Source: Deltaproteobacteria bacterium | GTDB taxonomy: Bacteria > Desulfobacterota_B > Binatia > UBA9968 | Reading direction: 5' to 3' | Length of the DNA stretch: 36,515 bases | Assembly: GCA_005879255.1 (NCBI GenBank) | Contig: VBKY01000095.1 | Coordinates: 1 to 36,515, forward strand | Program-made: the position numbers and the translations under genes | Notes under the pieces: model-generated | Databases searched by the model: none | The model's input: the letters and a program-made list of their open reading frames with translations, nothing else | What the model was told of the DNA's origin: nothing | Shown: one piece after another, positions 23,505 through 30,770 of the stretch | Layout of the letters: every line of letters begins with the position of its first letter | Numbering within the stretch: the first letter of the stretch is position 1

Positions 23505-24537
23505 ATGCAACGAGTGGTTCCATTATTATTGGTCATTTTGTTTGGTTCGGTGTCCGGCGCCGCAGCGCAAACTCCCTATTATCAAGGTAAGACAATTACC
23601 ATTATCACGGGCAGCCAAACCGGCGACCTGTACGACATTTACGCGCGCATGATCGCGACGCACATGGGAAAGCATATTCCCGGCAATCCTGGCATTCTGG
23701 TTCAGAACATGACCGGCGCGGGCCATATCGTAGCGGCGAATTTTGTTTACGCCGTCGCTAAACCCGACGGCCTGACTTTGCTGGCTCCCAATCCGAATCT
23801 TTACATCGATCAACTGATTGGCCGGCCCGAGATCAAATTCGACTGGGCGAAATTTGCGTGGCTCGGCAATGCATCGCGCACGACGGACCTGCTTTACATG
23901 CGCACCGATGCTCCGTTCAAGACCATTGAAGATGTGCGCAGCGCCAAGGAGCCGCCCAAATGCGGCGCCACCGGCACTGGAACCACGGGATACCTGGTGC
24001 CGAGATTGTTGGAGGAGACGATCGGCGCCAAGTTCAATATCGTAACGGGATATAAAGGCGGCAACGAAGTCGACTTGGCGGTTGAGCGAGGTGAGATCCA
24101 GTGCCGGGCGTTTAGTCTTACCGCGTTTTTTGGCCGCGAGCCGTTTCACACCTGGCGAAAAAACAACTTCGTGCGCGCCATCATCCAGCTCGGCGAAAAG
24201 AGAGATAGCCGGTTGGCGGACGTACCGACCCTCAATGAATTGATGGACAAGCACAAGACGCCGGATGTCGGGCGAAGACTGGCCCGTATTGTAACCGCCT
24301 CGGAAATATTTCAACGCCCGTACATGGGCCCACCCGGCATGCGTCCGGAGCTTGTCAAAGTCATCCGCGAAGCGTTCGAGAAAACCTTAGAAGGACAATG
24401 CATTCTTGGAGGAAGTGAAAAGCAAAAAGCTCGATGCCGAGTACACGTCCGGTGAGGAAATGGAGACCTTGGCCAAAGAAATGATGTCCCAACGGCCGGA
24501 GATTATCGAACGATTGAGAAAAGTATTGGGCAAGTAG
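23505..24537 (+). pseudogene. TctC/Bug-like periplasmic solute receptor (paralogue D), frameshifted near its C-terminus
   Basis: Fourth TctC/Bug-class receptor. Start ATG 23505-23507 (GAGGGG upstream) gives signal peptide MQRVVPLLLVILFGSVSGAA-AQ; then TPYYQGKTITIITGSQTGDL, GKHIPGNPGILVQNMTGAGH and the Cys pair PPKCGATGT and IQCR. The frame is intact to about 24392. There an extra G in the GG at 24393-24394 shifts it into a false end at 24455. Dropping one G restores DNAFLEEVKSKKLDAEY and the paralogue-like end IIERLRKVLGK, stopping at TAG 24535-24537. It may be a recent mutation or a sequencing/assembly indel; only the last 50 or so residues are affected. Confidence 0.85.
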
Positions 24538-24560
24538 GGGCACGGCACGCCGTGCCCTAC
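24534..24560. repeat. GTAGGGGCACGGC palindrome
   Basis: 27-bp near-perfect palindrome: GTAGGGGCACGGC, central A, CGCCGTGCCCTAC (one base lost in a G/C run). It contains the restored TAG stop of the frameshifted receptor and ends 16 bp before the next start codon. A degenerate relative lies at 23445. Confidence 0.8.
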
Positions 24561-24576
24561 AGTTTGGAGGTGCACC

Positions 24577-25284
24577 ATGAGTTCATCATGGGAAAACGTC
24601 AAAGTCGATAACTCGAACATGCGCGCTTACGTGAGTGCGCCCGACAACGCGCAAAGAGTTCCCGCAATAATCGTCGTCCAAGGCCAGACCGGCGTCGATG
24701 ACTTTGTCGAATTCTCAGACATGGTTGCGCGGGAAGGATTCATCGCTGCGGCGCCGGATCTTTATCATCGCGATTCGCCGGAATGCAAAGACGATGCGCC
24801 GACGCGGCGGATGAGGCTGCGCGATGCGACGGTGATTGTGGATATCAATGCTACGGTCACCTTTCTCAAGTCCCAGAAATCCGTCGATCCCGGCCGAATC
24901 GGTATCGTCGGTTTCTGCATGGGTGGACGGATCGTCTATCTCATGGCGGCGGTGAGTCCAGATATCAAAGCGGGGGTCATGTACTACGGCGGCGATCCGT
25001 TCTCTGCGTGGGGCGATGGCGCGTCGCCGTTCGAGCGCACGAAGAATATTCACTGCCCGATAATGGGCCACTTCGGCGAAGACGATAAAAATCCATCGCC
25101 GGCAGATATGCGGAGGCTCGATGCCGAGATGACGCGTCTCGGCAAACCACACGAATTCCATTCCTATGCGAATGCCGCTCACGCCTTTGCCAATTTCGGC
25201 TCGGCGAATTATCGAGAACACGCGGCAAAGGCGTCGTGGCCGCGGACGTTCGGATTTTTCTCGAAGCATTTAAAGAGCGCGTAA
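24577..25284 (+). CDS. Dienelactone hydrolase family protein
   Basis: Alpha/beta hydrolase of the dienelactone hydrolase class, 235 aa, normal length. Catalytic triad: nucleophile C114 in GFCMGG, acid D169 or D170 in GEDDKNP, and H202 in AAHAFAN. The Glu that activates the Cys in classical DLH (near residue 36) is replaced by Gln (VVQGQTGVDD), so chemistry may differ. GGAGG lies upstream of the ATG. In aromatic degradation the family opens dienelactones to maleylacetate; with the amidohydrolases nearby, a ring-cleavage or lactone step is plausible but unproven. Confidence 0.92.
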   Translation: MSSSWENVKVDNSNMRAYVSAPDNAQRVPAIIVVQGQTGVDDFVEFSDMVAREGFIAAAPDLYHRDSPECKDDAPTRRMRLRDATVIVDINATVTFLKSQKSVDPGRIGIVGFCMGGRIVYLMAAVSPDIKAGVMYYGGDPFSAWGDGASPFERTKNIHCPIMGHFGEDDKNPSPADMRRLDAEMTRLGKPHEFHSYANAAHAFANFGSANYREHAAKASWPRTFGFFSKHLKSA

Positions 25285-25289
25285 GGATC

Positions 25290-25334
25290 GTTTAAAACGT
25301 TCAAGCTGTTCAAAACGTTCAGGCGGTTACCAAT
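25290..25334. repeat. 9-nt-period GTTCAA array, copy 1
   Basis: Five units at 25290, 25299, 25308, 25317 and 25326: GTTTAAAAC, GTTCAAGCT, GTTCAAAAC, GTTCAGGCG, GTTACCAAT. Exact 9-nt period, starting 5 bp after the stop of the dienelactone-hydrolase-like gene. It shares the GTTC-A-NNN design with the array at 2617 but has one arm only. Confidence 0.82.
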
Positions 25335-25423
25335 TACCGGACACGGGCGAAACCGCACCGCGTTGACAGGGATGAGCCGACTGTACTAGACCCTCAAACG
25401 TTCTGAAGAGAGGAGGATCCGAG

Positions 25424-26461
25424 ATGAAACGCTCGCTAGATTTTCCGTCTTCTTACCTGTCTTTGAGGGCAGGCCGTAGATTTGCTTTCTTCATAATCGC
25501 CGCGCTTCTCTCGCCTGGGTCGCTCCAGGCCCAGGCGCTAAAGAAAGTGCCTTTCCCGTTCTCGCCCATCGGCGTCAATTGCCTTCCTTGGTTTGTCGCT
25601 AAAGATGCGCGCATCGCTGAGAAGTACGGCATTGACTTCGACCCCGTCTTTATCGGCGCGTCTTCCGCGTTGTTTCAGTCCATGCTATCGGGCGCCGCGG
25701 ACTTTGCGGGTTCCGGGGGGCCGGCGGTGATATCAAACATCTTGCGGGGAGGTGACATCATCCATATCACGGCGATGGTGCCGCGTTTCACTCAATCCAT
25801 CATGGTGAAGTCGGATATCAAAAAGCCCGAAGACATGGCGGGTCGAAAAATCGGCGTGAGCCGGCTCGGAACCGTGACTCATTTCGCGTTGCAGACGGCG
25901 ATCGACAGCTACGGTGTGAAGAACGTCACGATCTTACAAATGGGCGGTCAACCTGAGGCCTTCACGGGGTTAGTTCGCGGTTCCGTTGACGGCGCGGTTT
26001 TCTCGCCGCCGTATAATTTTCAACTCAAAAAGCAAGGTTACAATGAGCTTGTTTCACCGAGCGATTTGCAAAAGCTCACCGAGTTCATCACCAACGGAAT
26101 CGTCGCGCGTAGATCCGTTGCGGAAAAAGACAAAGACATGGTTTTTCGCGTGATCAAAGTCACGGCAGAGTCCATTAGACTGATTCAGACAGATCGGGAG
26201 CGGACGAAGAAAGTCATGATGAAATGGATGCCGATCAAAGACGCCGACCTATTGGAACAGTTGTATCGTTTCGCCACGGAAAACTACGCGAAAGAAGGTT
26301 ATGTTCAAGAAGGTGCCCTACGGGCGATGACTAAACAGATGGTGGCGAGCAATCTCGTCGACGCCAAAGCGGCGTCGAGCACTCCGGTGACGGCGTACTT
26401 CGATAATCGCTACGTCGATGAGGTGAAGCGGTCGGGGTTCTTCGATCAGTTGTGGAAATAG
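25424..26461 (+). CDS. NMT1/SsuA-like ABC substrate-binding protein
   Basis: Type II periplasmic binding protein, 345 aa, distantly related to the 17777 gene. A long n-region with RRFAFFIIAALLSPGSLQAQ forms the signal peptide. Mature landmarks: GVNCLPWFVAKDARIAEKYG, the SMLSGAADFAGSGG ligand loop, and KKPEDMAGRKIGVSRLGTVT. The ATG has a strong GAGGAGG nine bases upstream. No membrane or ATPase partner is next to it. The ligand is likely a small organic anion or aromatic by analogy with the family. Confidence 0.88.
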   Translation: MKRSLDFPSSYLSLRAGRRFAFFIIAALLSPGSLQAQALKKVPFPFSPIGVNCLPWFVAKDARIAEKYGIDFDPVFIGASSALFQSMLSGAADFAGSGGPAVISNILRGGDIIHITAMVPRFTQSIMVKSDIKKPEDMAGRKIGVSRLGTVTHFALQTAIDSYGVKNVTILQMGGQPEAFTGLVRGSVDGAVFSPPYNFQLKKQGYNELVSPSDLQKLTEFITNGIVARRSVAEKDKDMVFRVIKVTAESIRLIQTDRERTKKVMMKWMPIKDADLLEQLYRFATENYAKEGYVQEGALRAMTKQMVASNLVDAKAASSTPVTAYFDNRYVDEVKRSGFFDQLWK

Positions 26462-26486
26462 CGGCTGGAGAATCGCTTCTCCATCT

Positions 26487-26531
26487 GTTCAAGTCGTTGC
26501 AGATCTTCAAATCGTTCAAGCGCCGTTGACC
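26487..26531. repeat. 9-nt-period GTTCAA array, copy 2
   Basis: Units GTTCAAGTC (26487), GTTGCAGAT (26496), CTTCAAATC (26505), GTTCAAGCG (26514), CCGTTGACC (26523) at a 9-nt period. It begins 26 bp after the stop of the NMT1-like gene. Same word as the array at 25290, so one gene is bracketed by two copies. Confidence 0.75.
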
Positions 26532-26613
26532 ATGATGCGGTTCGTCGGATACTCTTTGAGCAACTGCTGTAACTCATTACGACCGATCTCCAGCGCCAAA
26601 AAGGAGAACCGCC

Positions 26614-26898
26614 ATGCTGTCCGCCATCGTTCTCTTGAACACCGAACGAGATAAAACCAACAAAGTTGCCGAAACACTCGCCGACGTGGACGGTGTCAGC
26701 GAAGTCTATTCTGTCGCGGGTCGCTATGATTTGGCCGTGATCGTGCGTGCGAGCGACAACGATCAGCTTGCCAAGATCGTGACGGAGCATATTCGCGCAG
26801 TTCCAGGCATTACCACTTCAGAAACGCTGATCGCATTTCGCGTCTATTCCCGCCACGATCTGGAGCGGATGTTCTCTATCGGCATGGAGAAGGAATAA
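26614..26898 (+). CDS. Stand-alone Lrp/AsnC ligand-binding (RAM) domain protein
   Basis: A 94-aa protein that is just the effector-binding/oligomerisation domain of Lrp/AsnC regulators, without the DNA-binding helix-turn-helix. The pattern AIVLLNTERD, then VSEVYSVAGRYDLAVIVRAS and IRAVPGITTSETLIAF matches the alpha-beta RAM fold, including the Gly-Tyr-Asp ligand loop. The ATG has AAGGAG. Such single-domain proteins bind amino acids or modulate full-length regulators. It converges on the ABC importer with only 9 bp between stops. Confidence 0.9.
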   Translation: MLSAIVLLNTERDKTNKVAETLADVDGVSEVYSVAGRYDLAVIVRASDNDQLAKIVTEHIRAVPGITTSETLIAFRVYSRHDLERMFSIGMEKE

Positions 26899-26907
26899 AT
26901 TAGAGAA

Positions 26908-27963
26908 CTAGAAAACCCAGAATTCGTCTTGCGGGATCGCCACCCAACATTCGCCGGGGGCGCGCGCTTCTTCGCCCCAAACACGCAGGCGCAGTTCGCC
27001 GAACTGAAGCACGTATTCCCAGCGTTCGCCTAAATAGAGAGCGGACTTCAGTTGCATCTTCAGATGGTTCTCGCCGCCACTGTCGGCTAAGCGGACCCGC
27101 TCGACGCGGATAAGTCCCGTACCCGGCGCGCCGGGCTCTTTATTTCCCTGTAATTTGCCCCACAGACTCCAGCCGTCGTTTTCGAGGCGGGCGCGGTTGC
27201 CGGAGATTTCGGCGATCTTGCCATCGAAGCGGTTGTTGCTGCCCATGAACTCAGCGGCAAACTGGCTGGTGGGGCGGCCGTAAATTTCTTGGGGCGTGCC
27301 GTTTTGTTGAATCTGTCCTCGATCCAATAACAACACGCGATCGGCGATCGCCAATGCCTCGGTTTGGTCATGGGTGACATAGAGCGCGCTATTGCCGATC
27401 TGTTTAATGAGCTCACGCACCCAGGCGCGGGCGTCTTCGCGCAGCTTGGCGTCGAGGTTCGACAACGGTTCATCGAGCAACAAAACCGGCGGATTGTAAA
27501 CGATGGCGCGCGCGAGGGCGACCCGTTGCTGCTGGCCGCCGGATAATTGATGCGCGTAGCGGTCCACTAGATGGCCGAGTCCAAGGCGCGCCAACACGTC
27601 GCCGACCCTCTGGCGGATCTCTGCGTCGGGCACGCGTCTTAAGCGCAAGCCATAGGCAACGTTTTCAAACACACTGCGATGCGGCCAAATCGCGTACGAT
27701 TGAAAGACCAATCCCAAGCCGCGCTGCTCGGCGGGAATTTCAAACCCGCTCGCCGCGTCGAACACGACTTTGCCGCGGATTTCGATCTTGCCTTTGTCGG
27801 GACGCTCAAGGCCGGCGACCGAGCGCAGCAGCGTCGTCTTGCCACTGCCAGAGGCTCCGAGGAGAGCGAGGACTTCGCCTTGGTGTAGCTCAAAGGACAC
27901 GCCGCACAAAACTTGCGCCGTGCCCAGCTGCTTTTCGATATTCTCCACGATCAGATCAGGCAT
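26908..27963 (-). CDS. ABC transporter ATP-binding protein (FbpC/PotA type)
   Basis: ATPase of an Fbp/Pot-type importer, 351 aa. Walker A GASGSGKTT (about 36-44), signature LSGGQQQRVALARAI, Walker B LLLDEPLSNLD and the switch His in YVTHDQTEA are all intact. The C-terminal 110 residues (from GSNNRFDGKI) form the TOBE-type regulatory domain. Its ATG overlaps the permease stop by 8 bp, showing translational coupling. With the permease and receptor it completes an importer for a small anion, metal chelate or polyamine-like ligand. Confidence 0.93.
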   Translation of the reverse strand: MPDLIVENIEKQLGTAQVLCGVSFELHQGEVLALLGASGSGKTTLLRSVAGLERPDKGKIEIRGKVVFDAASGFEIPAEQRGLGLVFQSYAIWPHRSVFENVAYGLRLRRVPDAEIRQRVGDVLARLGLGHLVDRYAHQLSGGQQQRVALARAIVYNPPVLLLDEPLSNLDAKLREDARAWVRELIKQIGNSALYVTHDQTEALAIADRVLLLDRGQIQQNGTPQEIYGRPTSQFAAEFMGSNNRFDGKIAEISGNRARLENDGWSLWGKLQGNKEPGAPGTGLIRVERVRLADSGGENHLKMQLKSALYLGERWEYVLQFGELRLRVWGEEARAPGECWVAIPQDEFWVF

Positions 27964-29623
27964 CGAGTCTCACTCCTAAACGAAGCGCGATAAAAAGTAT
28001 CAACCCGACCAAAGCAATTTCGATGACGGAGAGCGCCGAGATCAAATCCAAGGCACCGGTGCCCCAGAGCGAAACGATCAACGAGCCGATCACTTCGGTG
28101 CCGGGCCCGAGCAAATAAACGCCGGTCGAGTATTCGCGCACGAACATCATGAACACGAGCAACCAACTGCCGATCAGACCGAAGCGAATCAGCGGCAGGG
28201 TCACGTCGCGGTAAACCGTGCCTTGCCGAGCGCCCGTGACACGCGCCGCTTCTTCGAGCTCCGGCTTGACCTGCAACAGGCTCGCGGAGATCAAACGCAA
28301 TCCATAGGCGAGCCACACCACCGTGTAGGCGATCCATAGGCTGAACAGCGTCGTGCGCAGCGGCGCGATCGGCTTGAAAAACAAAAACACCCAGAGAAAC
28401 GCCAAGCCGACGATGAGTCCGGGCAGCGCGCGCGGCAACATCACCAGATAATCGAGAAACGAAACCCAGCGGCTCTGCCAGCGGTGCGCTGCGAGGCCGA
28501 TAATGGCGTAGAATACGACGGACAAAGCACCGCCAATACTGCCGATCAATAGTGTGTTGACGATGCCGCGGACCAAATTGGGATAACCTAGGAGCCCGCG
28601 AAAATGATCCAAGGTCAAAACTTCGGATAACTTAATTCCTTCGCCCCATTGGCTAACGACCGAGCGCAAGGCAACGCCGATCAGCGGCAACAAGACCGTC
28701 ACTGCCAACCAGAGCAAAACGATCGCGACCGCAGGCCAGCGCAACGTACCGAGCGGCAGTGGGCGAAATGCTTGGCCTTTGCCGCCGATCACGGCAAAAC
28801 GGCCGGCCGTACGCAGCATGCGGCGCTGCATGTAAACCAGCGGAAAAGTGAGCGCAACGATCGATAGCGCAACCACGGCCATGAGGTGATAGGACGGCAC
28901 GCCGAGCAAATTGGTGAGCTTGTATAAATACGTCGTGAGCACGAGCAAACCGGCGGGATCACCTAACACCAGCGGCAAGCCGAACAATTCAAAGCCCAAC
29001 AAAAAAATCAAAGCGGCGCTAAATAGAATCGACGGTAACACCAAAGGCAAGCTAATCGTCGCCGCAATGCGCCACGGGCCGGCACCAGCGACTCGGGCGG
29101 CTTCCTCCACCGAGGGATCTAAAGTTCGCAACGCGGAGGAGACGTATAGGAACGAGTGCGGCACGTGGGTAAGCCCGGCGATGAGAATCATGCCGTAGAG
29201 AGAATAGAGATTCCACGGCACGCGGCCGACCAATGCTTTGGTCCAAAGCGAGAAAAAGCCTACAGGTCCCACGGCGACGACGTATCCGAAGGCCAACACG
29301 ACCGGCGAGAGAAAGATCGGCACGAGCAGCCACGGCTCGAGAAATTTCTTTCCCGGCAAATCGGTGCGCACGAGCAGAAACGCCAGCAGACTGCCGAGTG
29401 GTACCGAAATCAATGTCATGCCGAGGGAAACCAGCAGAGAGGTGCCGAAGGCGGAGTGAAAACCGGAATCGGTGAGAACGTAGCGATACGCGCCGAGGCT
29501 CAGGGCGGCCGTCGGGCTAAAGAAAGCTTCGCTAAGAAAACTTTGGTAAATGATGAGCCCCAGCGGTCCGAAGACCACCAGGGCTACGCCGATCACCGCG
29601 AACGAACGGAGAGTCCGGCTCAC
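27956..29623 (-). CDS. ABC transporter permease, fused two-domain FbpB type
   Basis: A 555-aa inner-membrane protein with two homologous halves, each of about six helices with the binding-protein-dependent permease (EAA) loop: EEAARVAGAGPWRI in the first half and EEAARVTGARQGTV in the second. This fused layout is typical of Fbp/ThiP-like importers and supplies both halves of the channel. The GTG start (29621-29623) follows the receptor stop by four bases and has no visible Shine-Dalgarno, so reinitiation is likely. Confidence 0.93.
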   Translation of the reverse strand: MSRTLRSFAVIGVALVVFGPLGLIIYQSFLSEAFFSPTAALSLGAYRYVLTDSGFHSAFGTSLLVSLGMTLISVPLGSLLAFLLVRTDLPGKKFLEPWLLVPIFLSPVVLAFGYVVAVGPVGFFSLWTKALVGRVPWNLYSLYGMILIAGLTHVPHSFLYVSSALRTLDPSVEEAARVAGAGPWRIAATISLPLVLPSILFSAALIFLLGFELFGLPLVLGDPAGLLVLTTYLYKLTNLLGVPSYHLMAVVALSIVALTFPLVYMQRRMLRTAGRFAVIGGKGQAFRPLPLGTLRWPAVAIVLLWLAVTVLLPLIGVALRSVVSQWGEGIKLSEVLTLDHFRGLLGYPNLVRGIVNTLLIGSIGGALSVVFYAIIGLAAHRWQSRWVSFLDYLVMLPRALPGLIVGLAFLWVFLFFKPIAPLRTTLFSLWIAYTVVWLAYGLRLISASLLQVKPELEEAARVTGARQGTVYRDVTLPLIRFGLIGSWLLVFMMFVREYSTGVYLLGPGTEVIGSLIVSLWGTGALDLISALSVIEIALVGLILFIALRLGVRLDA

Positions 29624-29627
29624 AAGT

Positions 29628-30701
29628 TTATCTTTTCAGTGCTTCCTTCCACTGTTTCATGAATTCCAAGCGCTTGTTTTGTTCGAGACCGGCGAGGATA
29701 TCCGTGTTCACCTCGATGGGTTTCAATGCCTTGCCCAGATCCTTGGTGAGGCCAGCGGCGGTGATCGGTCCAGGCACGTCGCTGCGAATCGAATAGACCA
29801 GGGATTTCTCGGACATCACGGTTTGGCCGCGTTTGGAAAGAACGTAGTCGAGAAATAGTTTGGCGGTGTTGGGATTGCGCGCTGTCTTCGAAATAAACGC
29901 GATGCGCGAAAACGCCAGCGTGTAATCCTTCGGTAATACCAACCCGAGAGACGGATCTTTTTTCTGGCGCAGCAGCACATAGGAGCCGATAATATTGTAG
30001 GCCAAAGTATGCTCGCCTGAGCCGACTTTCTCCAGCATCGCGCCCGTGCTCGTGTAAACTTTTGCGCCGGTGGCGCCGAGTCCCTTGGCGAGATCCCAGA
30101 ATTGCGGGAACACTTTTGCGTCCTGAGTCATCATCAGAAAACCGACGCCGCTCTTCTCCGGATCGAAAGTCGCGATTTTCTCCTTGAACACGTCGTGCTT
30201 CTCTTTCATCAAGCGAATCAGATCGGAATGGCTCTGCGGCACAGCGTCGGCGGGCAACAGGCGCTTATTGTACGCGATACTCACCGGTTCGAAGGTCGTG
30301 CCGTAGGCTTGATTCTGCCAGACGGCCCACTTGGGCAAGCCGGAGCTTTCCGGCGAGGCATAACTCAGAGCATTGCCTTTGCTCGCAAGCTGAAGCTGCA
30401 GGTCCATTGCCGAGCTCCAGATGAAATCCGCAGTACCGGCACCGGAAGCCGACTCGGCGGTGAAGCGGTTATATATTTCCGTAGTATTGAGATCGTTGTA
30501 TTCAACTTGCAGGAACGGATAGAGCGCTTTGAAATCCTGCAGCAACGGCTCGACGCTGGCCGAGTCGGTCGAGGAGTAGATAATCAACTTTCCTTCTTTT
30601 TGCGCCGCGGCGATGGTGGCGCCGCTCTCGGCCGCATAACTCCGCGAAAGTTGTCCGAGAAGCGCACTAATCAACAACGCGACAAATAAAATTTTTCTCA
30701 T
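29628..30701 (-). CDS. Periplasmic Fbp-like ABC substrate-binding protein
   Basis: Type II periplasmic binding protein of the Fbp class, 357 aa. Signal peptide MRKILFVALLISALLGQLSR... cleaved near SYAA-ES; mature landmarks AAQKEGKLIIYSSTDSAS, FKALYPFLQVEYNDLN and KTARNPNTAKLFLDYVLSKR. Iron-binding FbpA proteins carry adjacent tyrosines near the C-terminal lobe hinge; here the equivalent stretch is LAYNIIGSYVL, with no Tyr pair, so iron is not assured. Start ATG has CAGGAGG upstream. First gene of the three-gene importer operon. Confidence 0.9.
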   Translation of the reverse strand: MRKILFVALLISALLGQLSRSYAAESGATIAAAQKEGKLIIYSSTDSASVEPLLQDFKALYPFLQVEYNDLNTTEIYNRFTAESASGAGTADFIWSSAMDLQLQLASKGNALSYASPESSGLPKWAVWQNQAYGTTFEPVSIAYNKRLLPADAVPQSHSDLIRLMKEKHDVFKEKIATFDPEKSGVGFLMMTQDAKVFPQFWDLAKGLGATGAKVYTSTGAMLEKVGSGEHTLAYNIIGSYVLLRQKKDPSLGLVLPKDYTLAFSRIAFISKTARNPNTAKLFLDYVLSKRGQTVMSEKSLVYSIRSDVPGPITAAGLTKDLGKALKPIEVNTDILAGLEQNKRLEFMKQWKEALKR

Positions 30702-30770
30702 CTTTGCCTCCTGTTCCCATATTTCGACGAGCGGTCGGAAGGGTAGTACAGGGTTCAGCTTATGTCAAAT

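Noticed and set aside
1807..26531. CRISPR array
   Set aside because: The repeat units are 6-9 nt and contiguous, have no unique 25-40 nt spacers, and there are no cas genes.
29628..30701. Naming the receptor FbpA (iron binding)
   Set aside because: The adjacent tyrosines that bind iron in FbpA are not seen, so only the class is given.
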